From Bacteroidota bacterium (lineage in GTDB: Bacteria > Bacteroidota > Bacteroidia > Bacteroidales > Prolixibacteraceae): a stretch of DNA of 64,000 nt. A model generated the notes under the pieces. That model saw only the letters and a program-made list of their open reading frames with translations. It was not told the origin of the DNA and ran no database searches. Position 1 is the stretch's first letter, and each line of letters opens with the position of its first letter. Location: positions 28,225 through 92,224 of the forward strand of contig JAEYXH010000010.1 in assembly GCA_023428545.1 (NCBI GenBank), in the 5' to 3' direction. Made by a program: the position numbers and the translations under genes. Below, in pieces: positions 27,991 to 37,724 of this stretch.

Positions 27991-29238
27991 ATGAGCCGCA
28001 AATATTTCCTTCACATTGTATTTTTCGCTCTCAGTCTGCTGATTTTCAATGCCTGTGACCTGACACCGGATGATGAACCGAAAATCCCGATTACCAGTAA
28101 TAAACACCTCATTGCCTATGGTGAAGTTGCCGGATATCCAAAACCTTTGATACAGTTAGTGATTGACTCGCTGGAGAACATGCTTGGAGATGTTGATGTT
28201 GAATTTTCCGACAAGGTAAAGTATGATGTCAGGGTTTACAAGATGACCTATAAAACAAAATTTAAAAATGACGAAGTTGTAGGTTCAGGTTTAGTTTGTG
28301 TCCCAATGATTCCCGACCAGGTTTCGGTTCCGTTACTCAGTTTCCAGAACGGCACCAATACCCTGCACAGCGATGCCCCATCCATGAATTACGGCAACCA
28401 GTTATTTACCATATTGCAGATGGTTTCTTCGTTTGGGTATGTGATCGCGATACCTGATTATCTGGGCTTTGGATCATCCTCAACCATGTTTCATCCCTAC
28501 CTTGACAGGCCATCGACGGTTTCCAGCGTTACGGATATGCTTCGAGCCATCCATGAGATGACATCGGACAAATACCTGGATATGAATTTGACTAAAGACA
28601 CCTACCTGCTGGGATATTCGCAGGGAGGATGGGCTTCCATGGCGTTGAAAAAGGAAATGGAAACAAACTTACAGGATGAATTCACATTGAAGGGGACAGT
28701 TGCCGGTGCCGGTCCATACGACCAGACTATGTTATTACGCTCTATTATGAATGTGCAGGAATATCCTATGCCTGTATACCTGGCTTACTTATTCCACTCT
28801 ATGATAAAGGTGGGGAACGTGAAAATTGCCTTAACCGATATCTTCAATGAACCTTACCAAACCAGGATTCCTACATTATTCAACGGTCAGCGCGACAATG
28901 ATTATATCAATGGTCAATTGAGCACCAAAATCAGTGAACTCTTTGTCCATGGATTCAGGACAAATCCCGATTCCATCAAGTATGTATCCCTGTTCGAAGA
29001 ATCGGATAACAACAGCATTGAACCATGGAATTCCAGCTCTCCACTTTTGCTGATGCATGGGATTGAAGATACTTATGTGCCACTCACCCAATCAGAGAAC
29101 CTGTATGCAAAATTATTGGAACAAGGCACGAATGAACAATTGGTTCAATATCAGCCTTTACCGGGTAACCATTTCAGTGCTGCCTCGCCATTTACGCTTT
29201 TCGCACTGAAATGGATTCTTGATATGCAGCAACCTTAA
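27991..29238 (+). CDS. Alpha/beta-hydrolase lipoprotein (secretory-lipase-like)
   Basis: 415-aa lipoprotein (lipobox IFNAC) with an alpha/beta-hydrolase fold. The probable catalytic triad is Ser in GYSQGGWAS, Asp in GIEDTYVP, and His in GNHFSAA. The segment YVIAIPDYLGFGSS before the nucleophile fits secretory lipases and LIP-type esterases. It is predicted to hydrolyse esters at the cell surface or in the periplasm; the substrate is unknown. Monocistronic, converging with the CoA-binding gene. Confidence 0.85.
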   Translation: MSRKYFLHIVFFALSLLIFNACDLTPDDEPKIPITSNKHLIAYGEVAGYPKPLIQLVIDSLENMLGDVDVEFSDKVKYDVRVYKMTYKTKFKNDEVVGSGLVCVPMIPDQVSVPLLSFQNGTNTLHSDAPSMNYGNQLFTILQMVSSFGYVIAIPDYLGFGSSSTMFHPYLDRPSTVSSVTDMLRAIHEMTSDKYLDMNLTKDTYLLGYSQGGWASMALKKEMETNLQDEFTLKGTVAGAGPYDQTMLLRSIMNVQEYPMPVYLAYLFHSMIKVGNVKIALTDIFNEPYQTRIPTLFNGQRDNDYINGQLSTKISELFVHGFRTNPDSIKYVSLFEESDNNSIEPWNSSSPLLLMHGIEDTYVPLTQSENLYAKLLEQGTNEQLVQYQPLPGNHFSAASPFTLFALKWILDMQQP

Positions 29239-29293
29239 TTCACAGTATCCTATTAATAGCATGACACATCCCTCCTTCCATAAGTAGGGTATA

Positions 29294-29752
29294 TTATGCC
29301 ATTTTCGGATATGAGCCTGTGACTTTGGTCAGCCAACGGTGAAAATTATGAAATCCCTTAACGGGCTCTGCAAACATAAGGATACATTTTTTTGAAATTA
29401 CAATCAGATTGTTCTGTCGGGCAAAGGCAAGGGCCTCCTCTGTCTCGGAGCTCTGCTGGATCCAGACTTTTTTAATATGAGTTCCAACAGAAGCCTTTAG
29501 TAAGGACAGGGTATTTGCTGAAGGGGTAACAATATACAGGTTTTCCACGTCAGTGGGTAATTCCTGAATCTGCCTGCGACAAGGAACATTTAGGATCATG
29601 TTGGCTTCGGGGTGGATAGGTACCAAGTCAAAACCTCTGCTTTTTAGCTCCTTAAAAACAATTGCACCGAATTTTTCAGGGTTTCGGGAGGCTCCTGCGA
29701 ATGCCATTTTTTTGGGTTCGAGGAATTCTTTGATTTCTGTCAGTGTTGCCAT
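29294..29752 (-). CDS. CoA-binding domain protein (YccU-like)
   Basis: 152-aa single-domain Rossmann protein of the CoA-binding family (relatives of the succinyl-CoA synthetase alpha N-domain). Motifs are FAGASRNPEKFGAIVFKEL near the N-terminus and YIVTPSANT in the middle, with a conserved cysteine in SKKCILMF. The role is unknown; family members bind CoA or nucleotides. Confidence 0.85.
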   Translation of the reverse strand: MATLTEIKEFLEPKKMAFAGASRNPEKFGAIVFKELKSRGFDLVPIHPEANMILNVPCRRQIQELPTDVENLYIVTPSANTLSLLKASVGTHIKKVWIQQSSETEEALAFARQNNLIVISKKCILMFAEPVKGFHNFHRWLTKVTGSYPKMA

Positions 29753-29816
29753 AAGTACTCAAGTTTTTGGTCGTCATTATATAGGTAGGCAAATGACATA
29801 TATGTTACAATCCAGG

Positions 29817-30431
29817 CTATTTGACTTTGAAACGGAACATTTCCTGCGCCTCCAAATAACCGGCAAGAACATCGCCTGAATGAACAGGCCCCACTCCTAC
29901 CGGTGTCCCGGTATAGATCAGGTCCCCGATTTTCAGGGTAACAAAACTGGAAACATAAGAGATAATCGTATCGAAATCGTAAATCATCAGGCCCGAGTTC
30001 CCATCTTGTACCGTATTTCCGTTTATATCCAAACGGAAACCGATATTTTTCAGGTCTTCAAATGACTCCACCGGCAAGAATACAGAACCTATTACAGCAG
30101 CACGGTCAAAAGCTTTTGCCTTCTCCCATGGTAATCCTTTGGCTTTAAGCTTGTTTTGCACATCCCTCGCCGTAAAGTCGATTCCCAATCCGATGGCATC
30201 GTAATACCGATGAGCAAATCGTTTTTCGATTCCTTTTCCTAACTTGCCTACGCGCAATACCAGTTCCACTTCGTGGTGTACATCACTGGTCCATTCAGGG
30301 ATAAAAAACGGATCGTTGTTCCTGAGAAGCGATGAATCTGGTTTCATAAAGAAAACCGGTTCGTCGGGTACCTCATTATTCAATTCCTGAATGTGAGCGA
30401 CATAATTCCGACCGATACAAATAATTTTCAT
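29817..30431 (-). CDS. Fumarylacetoacetate hydrolase family protein
   Basis: 204-aa FAH-fold enzyme. The start at 30431 (MKIICIGRNYVAH) is the standard family N-terminus; the longer frame to 30470 overlaps the upstream terminator. Metal-site residues lie in HHEVELVLRVG and FTARDVQ. The C-terminal GTPVGVGPVHSGD is conserved. Family members include acylpyruvate hydrolases and oxaloacetate tautomerase/decarboxylases, so acylpyruvate or oxaloacetate is a likely substrate. Confidence 0.88.
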   Translation of the reverse strand: MKIICIGRNYVAHIQELNNEVPDEPVFFMKPDSSLLRNNDPFFIPEWTSDVHHEVELVLRVGKLGKGIEKRFAHRYYDAIGLGIDFTARDVQNKLKAKGLPWEKAKAFDRAAVIGSVFLPVESFEDLKNIGFRLDINGNTVQDGNSGLMIYDFDTIISYVSSFVTLKIGDLIYTGTPVGVGPVHSGDVLAGYLEAQEMFRFKVK

Positions 30432-30451
30432 ATTGCATTGTATTTTTTCAA

Positions 30452-30491
30452 AAACGGGCCATGGGCACAATAATGCGACCTTGGCCCGTTT
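30452..30491 (-). terminator. Terminator after the exonuclease gene
   Basis: A perfect 10-bp stem AAACGGGCCA / TGGCCCGTTT with a 20-nt loop; the minus strand continues with TT then G. Confidence 0.7.
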
Positions 30492-30512
30492 CTGTGGATT
30501 ACAAAATTTCCC

Positions 30513-31325
30513 TTAAGAGCTTTTCTCCTTCATTCTGAGGAGAATCCTTGTCAGGACTTTTTTAGTGTATAAAGGAAAATCACCATTGAGAATCCAACCG
30601 TAATAACCAGGTTGTTCACGTAAAACCTTCTCGACAGATTGCCCTTTGTTTTTACCGAAATTAAAAACTTCAACCCCATTTTCATCATAGATGATACGGC
30701 CCATATAATCCACGTTCCTGTCATAGGATGAAAACTGGCTGAGTTTCTCGACATCATTTTCAATTGGAAAAGATAACTTTCCATTGTTATCCTCATATCC
30801 AACACCTTCATACTGGTCGAGCTGGGCTTTTAAGACTTCGTAGGTCGCCCTGGTATCGGCAAGGGCATTGTGGGCATCCGTCAGCTCCTTATTGCAATAA
30901 AACTTATAGGCTGCAGTAAGGGTTCTTTTTTCCATTTTATGAAAAATTGCCTGAACGTCAACGAATTTTCTCTTTTTAAAATCCACATCCACATCAACCC
31001 TCAGGAACTCTTCAGCAAGTAATGGTATATCAAACCGATTGGAATTGAATCCTGCCAGATCACATCCTTCGAGGAATCGGGCCAGGGTTTTTGCCACCTC
31101 CTTAAAAGGTGGGGCATCTTTTACATCCTGATCAAAAATTCCATGAATTCGTGATGCCGCCTCAGGAATAGGCATTTCCGGGTTTATCCTGAAAACTTTT
31201 TCTTCCTCGCTACCGTCGGCATTTACCTTTAAAAGTGCGATTTCAACAATCCGGTCACTGGCAACATTGATTCCCGTGGTTTCAAGGTCAAGAAACACCA
31301 GAGGATTTTTTAATTGGAGATCCAT
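30513..31325 (-). CDS. DnaQ-like 3'-5' exonuclease with C-terminal DUF3820-like segment
   Basis: 270-aa DEDDh exonuclease. The motifs are FLDLETTGI (Exo I), the NSNRFDIPLL region (Exo II), and HNALADTRAT (Exo III, His and Asp). It resembles the epsilon proofreading domain and RNase T group, acting on single-stranded DNA or RNA ends. The last 60 residues carry FNFGKNKGQS and YYGWILNGDFP, a DUF3820-like module. ATG 31325 starts the conserved part. It lies just downstream of dnaN, with a terminator between them. Confidence 0.9.
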   Translation of the reverse strand: MDLQLKNPLVFLDLETTGINVASDRIVEIALLKVNADGSEEEKVFRINPEMPIPEAASRIHGIFDQDVKDAPPFKEVAKTLARFLEGCDLAGFNSNRFDIPLLAEEFLRVDVDVDFKKRKFVDVQAIFHKMEKRTLTAAYKFYCNKELTDAHNALADTRATYEVLKAQLDQYEGVGYEDNNGKLSFPIENDVEKLSQFSSYDRNVDYMGRIIYDENGVEVFNFGKNKGQSVEKVLREQPGYYGWILNGDFPLYTKKVLTRILLRMKEKSS

Positions 31326-31375
31326 ATATAAGTTTATTTCGGCTTCTCTTTCACAGAGAGCCATTATTAAAGAAT

Positions 31376-31420
31376 CAGGGGTTTCTTGCCATACTTAGTT
31401 CAAACAGCAAAAAACCCCTG
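31376..31420 (-). terminator. Terminator of dnaN
   Basis: A 14-bp stem with one mismatch (31376-31389 with 31407-31420, core CAGGGGTTT / AAACCCCTG). Confidence 0.75.
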
Positions 31421-31445
31421 TTGTCAAATCCATCAATTATATAGG

Positions 31446-32576
31446 TCAGACATTTATCATCATCGGCATCAGCAACATCAATACATCCTCGTCCTGGTCT
31501 TCTTTTTCTTCGGGAAGGATCAGGCCGGCGCGCGAAGGATCACTCATTTCGAGGCGAACTTCAGATGAGGGGATATTGGATAATATTTCCTGCAAAAACA
31601 AGGATTTAAAGCCAATTTCCATATCCTCTCCCTCGTATTCGCATTGCAGCCTTTCAACTGCAGAAATTGAAAAATCAATATCCTGGGCAGAAACAACCAT
31701 CTGGGATCCTGAAAGGGACAACTTTACGAGGTTACTTGCCTGGTTGGCAAATACCGACACACGTTTAACCGTATTATAGAACGCCAGTCGGTCGATCACC
31801 ATTGAGTTGGGATTGTTTGCCGGGATAACAGAATTATAACTTGGATAATTACCTTCAACGAGTCGACATATCAACTGGTAATTACTAAGCCTGAAAAAGG
31901 CATTCTTGTCATTGAACTCAACAAGGATTTCGGCAGTTTCCTTTGAAAGGAGACTCTTCAGGAGTGCAGCTGGTTTTTTCGGCAGAATAAAAGAAGCTTC
32001 CAGTTCGTTCTTCACATCCAACCTGCGATAACGGACCAGTTTATGCGCATCGGATGCAACGAAACTCATATAATCATGGGTCATTTCCACGAATATTCCG
32101 TTCATGACGGGCCTAAGTTCATCGTCAGCCGTGGCGAACAGCGTTTTATCAATACCTTTTAACAAAGATTTGTGATTAACTTTCACAGAAGCTCCGGAAT
32201 CGGCATCCATGGTTGGAATTTCAGGAAAATCCTCACCATCGTATCCCACAATACTGTATTTCCCATTCTCAGACAGAATCTGGATCCCAAAAGTACTGTT
32301 GTCAACATGGAAAGTCAACGGTTGTTCTGGAAATTCTTTTAAAGTGTCAATCAACAATTTTGCAGGCACAGCGATAATGCCTTCTCCATCAACATTGTCC
32401 AGCTCAATTCTGGTAATGAGGGTGGATTCTATATCAGAAGCCGTGATGGTCAGGTTGTTTTCTGTGATTTCGAACAGAAAATTATCGAGAATTGGCATTG
32501 TGCTTTTACTGCTGATCACTTTACTGATGGCAGTCAAATGACTTAATAATTCGGTGCTGGAAATTACAAACTTCAT
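31446..32576 (-). CDS. dnaN: DNA polymerase III sliding clamp (beta subunit)
   Basis: 376-aa three-domain clamp that tethers the replicative polymerase. It starts MKFVISSTELLSHLTAISKV, the typical N-terminus; the longer frame to 32621 adds only unconserved residues. Other marks are TMPILDNFLFEI, the central GIFVEMTHDY-like strand and a C-terminal M-P-M-like ending (LLMPMMINV). It is far from the origin genes dnaA and gyrB. Confidence 0.97.
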   Translation of the reverse strand: MKFVISSTELLSHLTAISKVISSKSTMPILDNFLFEITENNLTITASDIESTLITRIELDNVDGEGIIAVPAKLLIDTLKEFPEQPLTFHVDNSTFGIQILSENGKYSIVGYDGEDFPEIPTMDADSGASVKVNHKSLLKGIDKTLFATADDELRPVMNGIFVEMTHDYMSFVASDAHKLVRYRRLDVKNELEASFILPKKPAALLKSLLSKETAEILVEFNDKNAFFRLSNYQLICRLVEGNYPSYNSVIPANNPNSMVIDRLAFYNTVKRVSVFANQASNLVKLSLSGSQMVVSAQDIDFSISAVERLQCEYEGEDMEIGFKSLFLQEILSNIPSSEVRLEMSDPSRAGLILPEEKEDQDEDVLMLLMPMMINV

Positions 32577-32732
32577 AAACAATATTTTTGTTGATTTTTT
32601 TACGTCTAACATATTCGGCAAGCCTTATAAATCACTGCAATACACTGTCAATAAAATTTATGCGGCTGACTCTTAAAAAGTACGAATATACTAACTTCTG
32701 ACAGAAAGATTTACAATTCGTGTCGCAATTTT

Positions 32733-35153
32733 TCAGGATTTATTCACCTTCCATTGGCGGCGGCGAATTGTATAATAAACTCCCCCAAAAATCAAAACCA
32801 TCAATATTGGAAGGATCGTGTTAATCAATACCCACAAATTCCTGCTTTCCCGCAACATAACTTTATCAAGCAGACGAAGTTGCAGATTCCGGTTACGGAG
32901 TTCCATAATGCCAATATCATCGCTGAGGTATTGAAGAACATTCAAAAAGTATTCCTTGTTTCCGAAAGTTTGCTGCGAAACCCTGTCATAGCCCAAAGGC
33001 AGGTTTTCGGGTTCTTTTCCCTGCTGGTACCTCACTTTATTGGCGATCAGGCTTCCATCAGCAAACACCATCATTTTCCCGAAACTTGTTTCATTCCTTA
33101 TTTTCATGTTTTGAATTCCGAGGTTATTCAGCATACGATTTCTAAATGCTGAAAAAAATGTACCTTCAAACAAAACCCCAACGGGTATGTGTGGGATATT
33201 AAACAGCTCCCGTGCAGGAGGGCTGTCAATGATACTAAGACTCACCTCCGCGGGAGTCCTGACCATTCGTGCATACGGTGAAGTACTCAGAATGATGGTC
33301 TTAATGATATTTCCGGCACCTGCTACGGTATCAAGGGATGAAACGAATTCAGACTGAAGCAGGTTTAGATGACGACTTACAGGATGATGGTCGGAAGGCG
33401 TTAGAAGGGGGGAATAATACCATGGCTGGGGAGTGAATTCAGGTCGGTTTGTTGAAGGAGCCGTATTAACCAAAATCTGCTGACAAACAACATCCTGCAA
33501 TAAATCGGTATTGACTCTGGCGCCATAATTAAACAGCAAGTCATTGATATTCAAATCGCGGGGAAAAGCAAGGGTTGTCATTCCCATGGAAAGGCTGTCG
33601 AGGCTAACCTGAACAGGATCTATCAGCCAAATCAACCGGCTTCCGCTCATAAATGCCTGATCAATAATAAATTTGTCCTTTTCGGAAAAGGGCAGTTCAG
33701 GATCAGCTATTACCAATATATCAGGCCGCTCAATACTTTCAAGTTCTTCGGTGACGATAAAACTGACATTAAATATTGTGGAGGCAGTTTCGGCCAGATC
33801 TCTAACCTCGTAAGGATTCAGTTCGTCGTGCCCCTGCAAAAATGCAAGGTTAGGCTTATGGGTGGCAGAAAGTCGCTTTAGTGCCGACACAAGTTCAAAT
33901 TCAATGCTCTCGACGCTGTGATTCAGGTTAACTTCCGCGCTGAAACCAGGATTGTGCTTCAGGAAATTGACGGCTTCCGCTTTTCCGTCCATGTGGATAA
34001 TGGCACCCGGAAAGATCAATCTCGTAATGGTTCCCTGCTCTGTTCTCTGCCTTACATCGGTTGGAAGGACCCCTTTCCCTGCCAGCTCTTCAAAATACTG
34101 GTTGCGGTTGCTTGCTGAAGTTTCTTCATAGGGATCTTTAACAATCACCCGTACGGGAGAATTGGAGTACCTGTCCAAATCCCTGATTTTCCCGGTAATC
34201 TCTTGTTGGAGCTTTCTGAATCCCGGTTGAAGTTCTCCAGCAAGAAACAATTCAACTGTAACGGGTTTCTGTATGGTTTTCGCAACCTCCCGGGCAGCAC
34301 GGGTCATTGTATATCGCTTATCGGAGGTAAGGTCTAATCTAATACGTAAACTTTCGGAAAACACAAAAGTCAATACCAAAAACAAGCCGGCAACCATAGC
34401 GATTCTACCCAGCTTTTGGCCTGATATGCGTACCTTCCGGATAGAAATCATAGTGAGCACAAGAAAAACCAGGGTAACACCCAAAAAGTATAGGGTATCT
34501 CCTATATCAATTACTCCACGGCTCACCGATGAAAAATGTTCACTGATGCTAAGCCATGTAAAGATTTTTTCGAGAAAATAGGGCACTCCGGCCTCACCTA
34601 TGAATTCAAAGCCGGCGAAGAATACAAATGACAAAGCCATGGCCAGAATAAAAGCCACTATCTGGTTATCGGTAGTCGAAGAGGCAAATAATCCGATTGA
34701 CACGTAAATTGCCGTAAGGAAAAAAAGTCCGAAATATGCCCCCCATGTGCTACCGGTATCAATACTTCCAACGGGATTTCCAAGCTGCCATACCGAATAG
34801 AAATATATCAGGGTTGGAACCAGGGTAAAAACAGCTAAAGTAAACGCGGCGAGAAACTTAGCAAATACAATTTGAAAATCCGACAATGGCCTGGTAAGCA
34901 ATAGCTCAATGGTTCCTGTTCTGCGTTCCTCCGAAAAAAGCTTCATGGTTATGGCAGGAATCAAAAAAAGGTAAAGCCATGGAGCCAGATTGAAAAAGGG
35001 TTCAAGAGAAGCATAACCACTTTCGGGTATGTTGTATATTCCGGGAAATACCCACAAAAATAATCCGCTGACCAACAAAAATATCACAATGGCCAGGTAA
35101 CCGACCAATGATCCGAAAAACTGCATTAACTCTTTTCTATAAAGACTGAACAT
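32733..35153 (-). CDS. gldFG: Fused GldF-GldG ABC-transporter subunit
   Basis: 806-aa membrane protein. Residues 1-245 or so form an ABC-2 permease like GldF (six helices; MKLFSEERRTGTIELLLTRP is a hallmark). From about residue 250 to the end it resembles GldG: a membrane segment, LDLTSDKRYTMTRAA, a long periplasmic domain and a last helix near the C-terminus (LINTILPILMVLIFGG). In Flavobacterium these are two proteins that work with the ATPase GldA in gliding; here they are one frame and no gldA is visible. It lies 20 bp after lpxB in the same operon. Motility itself is not implied, as non-gliding Bacteroidota carry such genes. Confidence 0.88.
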   Translation of the reverse strand: MFSLYRKELMQFFGSLVGYLAIVIFLLVSGLFLWVFPGIYNIPESGYASLEPFFNLAPWLYLFLIPAITMKLFSEERRTGTIELLLTRPLSDFQIVFAKFLAAFTLAVFTLVPTLIYFYSVWQLGNPVGSIDTGSTWGAYFGLFFLTAIYVSIGLFASSTTDNQIVAFILAMALSFVFFAGFEFIGEAGVPYFLEKIFTWLSISEHFSSVSRGVIDIGDTLYFLGVTLVFLVLTMISIRKVRISGQKLGRIAMVAGLFLVLTFVFSESLRIRLDLTSDKRYTMTRAAREVAKTIQKPVTVELFLAGELQPGFRKLQQEITGKIRDLDRYSNSPVRVIVKDPYEETSASNRNQYFEELAGKGVLPTDVRQRTEQGTITRLIFPGAIIHMDGKAEAVNFLKHNPGFSAEVNLNHSVESIEFELVSALKRLSATHKPNLAFLQGHDELNPYEVRDLAETASTIFNVSFIVTEELESIERPDILVIADPELPFSEKDKFIIDQAFMSGSRLIWLIDPVQVSLDSLSMGMTTLAFPRDLNINDLLFNYGARVNTDLLQDVVCQQILVNTAPSTNRPEFTPQPWYYSPLLTPSDHHPVSRHLNLLQSEFVSSLDTVAGAGNIIKTIILSTSPYARMVRTPAEVSLSIIDSPPARELFNIPHIPVGVLFEGTFFSAFRNRMLNNLGIQNMKIRNETSFGKMMVFADGSLIANKVRYQQGKEPENLPLGYDRVSQQTFGNKEYFLNVLQYLSDDIGIMELRNRNLQLRLLDKVMLRESRNLWVLINTILPILMVLIFGGVYYTIRRRQWKVNKS

Positions 35154-35173
35154 CTTGGTATATTGAATTCTTT

Positions 35174-36316
35174 TTAATCTGCACTCCGGTCCGACAGCAA
35201 CCGACTCATCTCACGGGCGGCACGGCCGGCAGCACCGGGATCTCCCATCAAGGTATGCAATCGATGATAATCGGAAAACATTTCTTTTCGATACTCCTGA
35301 TCCTTTAAAAGCCGCTCAAGCTCAGGTTTAACTTTATCGTATGTCATTTCATTCATTATAAACTCTTTTACCGCACTTTTTTCAAGAATCAGGTTAGGTA
35401 ATGAAACATACCTGACTTTAAGGAAAAGCCAGCGAAATATACGGTAAGACAAACCACCACCAGCCATTTTGTACAAAACAGCCTGTGGAATATTTAACAA
35501 TGCCGTTTCAAGGGTGGCTGTCCCTGATGTGACCAGGGCAGCAACAGAATGGTGCAGCAATTCGTATGTTTGCCCCGACATCAGTCTTAAAGACTGGGTC
35601 AGTCCATATTTACGGTAGATTTCTTCATCCAGTGCATCAGCCTTGGAAACAACAAACTGGAATTCAGGAAAATCTGAAACTAGCTTACACATCTCAGGAA
35701 GCATATAACGAATCTCCTGCAACCTGCTTCCGGGCAACAGGGCAACAATAGGCTTGTTTTCAAGCTTATTGTCGTTCACGAATTGGTTGAGGGTCCGAAA
35801 ATGCTTTCTGCTTTCCGAAATGGCATCCAGCAAAGGATTACCCACATAACGGACCTTGACCTGGTGAGTCAAAAAATAGGAAGTCTCAAAAGGAAGAATC
35901 GTAAATATCTCGTCAACAAAGCCTTTCAATTTGGCAATTCGCCACTCCTTCCATGCCCAAACCTTGGGGGCAATGTACCAAAATACCCTGAAATGGTTTT
36001 GATGCGCAAACTCCGCTATCTTCATGTTGAATCCGGGATAGTCAATTAAAATGACCACATCGGGCTTGAAACCTAGTAATTCACTCTTGCAAAGCTCCAT
36101 ATTCCTTTTGATGGTACGAAGGTTCATCAAAACCTCAATGGCACCCATGAAAGCCATTTCACGATAATGCTTTAACAAAACGCCTCCTTCTGATGCCATC
36201 TTGTCGCCGCCAAAATAGTGAAACTCAGCCTTGGAATCTTCATACTTCAAGGCATTCATCAATGCAGCCCCGTGGAGATCACCCGAAGCTTCTCCGGCAA
36301 TTATAAAATATTTCAA
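35174..36316 (-). CDS. lpxB: Lipid-A-disaccharide synthase
   Basis: 380-aa GT19 glycosyltransferase joining UDP-diacylglucosamine and lipid X in lipid A synthesis at the inner membrane. The N-terminal YFIIAGEASGDLHG is diagnostic; further marks are GFKPDVVILIDYPGFN, YIAPKVWAWKEWR, ALLPGSRLQEI and VTSGTATLETAL. First gene of an operon with gldFG. Confidence 0.97.
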   Translation of the reverse strand: MKYFIIAGEASGDLHGAALMNALKYEDSKAEFHYFGGDKMASEGGVLLKHYREMAFMGAIEVLMNLRTIKRNMELCKSELLGFKPDVVILIDYPGFNMKIAEFAHQNHFRVFWYIAPKVWAWKEWRIAKLKGFVDEIFTILPFETSYFLTHQVKVRYVGNPLLDAISESRKHFRTLNQFVNDNKLENKPIVALLPGSRLQEIRYMLPEMCKLVSDFPEFQFVVSKADALDEEIYRKYGLTQSLRLMSGQTYELLHHSVAALVTSGTATLETALLNIPQAVLYKMAGGGLSYRIFRWLFLKVRYVSLPNLILEKSAVKEFIMNEMTYDKVKPELERLLKDQEYRKEMFSDYHRLHTLMGDPGAAGRAAREMSRLLSDRSAD

Positions 36317-36448
36317 AACGCTGAAATTATAATGTCCATCTGGTCAACCTGGTTTCATGCAAAGTAAGAAGATTAATGTGAAATCTGACTAACCTGACAA
36401 ATGAAATCAAAACCGATGTTAACAAGAAACTTCTTTCAGGAGGTCAAA

Positions 36449-36751
36449 TCAAACTATTTCAAAAACCAAAAAAAGCAATGCATAAACCAGGGTAGCCATG
36501 ATAACCCCCTTTGCAGCTTTTTCCATTTCTAGTTTCAGGTACAAGAAAAAAATCAGGAGATTCACAAAACCACAAAGACTTAAAATCTTGAAAGTGATCT
36601 TTAGTTTCCAGAGCTGAACGACATACTCACTGATAGGTATATCAGTATAACGTATTAGATATATGATCAGAAATATGGATAAGGGAGCTAAAATTCCAAG
36701 AAAAAACCCCGCTGAAAGCTTATCCATCTTTTTCCTTCTGCCTCTCCCCAT
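36449..36751 (-). CDS. Small membrane protein coupled to surE
   Basis: 100-aa protein with a basic N-terminus and three membrane helices (about 13-30, 50-70, 80-98). I do not recognise a named family. Its ATG overlaps the surE TGA by one base, so translation is coupled; Met9 (MDKLSAGFF) is an alternative start. A conserved partner of SurE or LpxB in Bacteroidota is possible but not shown. Confidence 0.72.
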   Translation of the reverse strand: MGRGRRKKMDKLSAGFFLGILAPLSIFLIIYLIRYTDIPISEYVVQLWKLKITFKILSLCGFVNLLIFFLYLKLEMEKAAKGVIMATLVYALLFLVFEIV

Positions 36752-37512
36752 CAGAATTTCCAGTTTTTAAGCGAATCAAGTGTCTCGTAGCAGGTCATAT
36801 CAACTTTCACAGGCACCACTGAAACATAGTTCTTCTCTAGTGCAAAAATATCGGTATCCTTGGCCTCTTCCTCGAAATTGATAAAAGAACCTGATAACCA
36901 ATAGTAGCTTCGGTTATGCGGATCAATGCGCTTGTCAAACTCTTCGACCCATTTACCGCTGGCCTGGCGACAAAACTTAATTCCCTTGGGCGATCCGGTT
37001 GGGACATTCACGTTCAGGCACGTATATTTGGGCAAACTGTTATCCATAACTGCCTGAAAAATTCTTGCGGCAAATATTTTGGCTTTCGAAAAATCGGCAT
37101 CCTGGCTAAAATCGAGTAACGAAAAGCCTATGGAGGGAACGCCGTGCAGACAACCCTCAACAGCTGCTCCCATGGTTCCGCTGTATATTACGCTAATGGA
37201 AGAATTTGAACCATGATTGATGCCCGAAACAACATAATCCGGTGTGCGTTCAAGCAAATGATTAAAAGCTATCTTGACACAATCCACAGGGGTTCCACTG
37301 CATTTGTAAACTGTCAGGCCGGGATCTTCCGATAATTTCTGAACGCGTAAAGGCTTATCGGAAGTTATGGCATTTGACATACCTGACATTGCCACCTCAG
37401 GAGCAATTACAACAACCTCCCCGAAAAGTTGCACAACTTCAACCAGTTCATGGATTCCCTTGGCATGGATACCATCATCGTTGGTTACGAGTATTAATGG
37501 ACGTTCGGACAT
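36751..37512 (-). CDS. surE: 5'/3'-nucleotidase SurE
   Basis: 253-aa metal-dependent phosphatase acting on nucleoside monophosphates. The family N-terminus LVTNDDGIHAKGI carries the metal-binding Asp pair; VVAPEVAMSGMSNAIT and VSGINHGSNSS supply the remaining ligands, and GTMGAAVEG is conserved. Promoter box at 37531-37538. Operon with the downstream small membrane protein. Confidence 0.96.
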   Translation of the reverse strand: MSERPLILVTNDDGIHAKGIHELVEVVQLFGEVVVIAPEVAMSGMSNAITSDKPLRVQKLSEDPGLTVYKCSGTPVDCVKIAFNHLLERTPDYVVSGINHGSNSSISVIYSGTMGAAVEGCLHGVPSIGFSLLDFSQDADFSKAKIFAARIFQAVMDNSLPKYTCLNVNVPTGSPKGIKFCRQASGKWVEEFDKRIDPHNRSYYWLSGSFINFEEEAKDTDIFALEKNYVSVVPVKVDMTCYETLDSLKNWKF

Positions 37513-37530
37513 AATTCAAAATTTTCAGGA

Positions 37531-37538
37531 CAAATATA
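37531..37538 (-). promoter_or_regulatory. -7 box of surE
   Basis: The minus strand reads TATATTTG (TAnnTTTG), 19 nt upstream of the ATG. Confidence 0.55.
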
Positions 37539-37682
37539 GCTATTTGAAGTTGTATCCAGAAGACCAGTATTTATCGATTAGTATTGCCCTTAAGAAATTG
37601 ATTAATCGTTTGACAACGAAGGATTCTTTCGTTTTTAACAAAGATTTTTGCCAATAGGTTAGAATGCATCGGCGCACTTTGT

Positions 37683-37690
37683 TATTTTTG
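37683..37690 (+). promoter_or_regulatory. -7 box of the S9 peptidase gene
   Basis: TATTTTTG matches TAnnTTTG, 34 nt upstream of ATG 37725. It is divergent from the surE promoter. Confidence 0.55.
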
Positions 37691-37724
37691 AAAATCAACA
37701 ATTTTCGCCACAAATAAAATAAAT

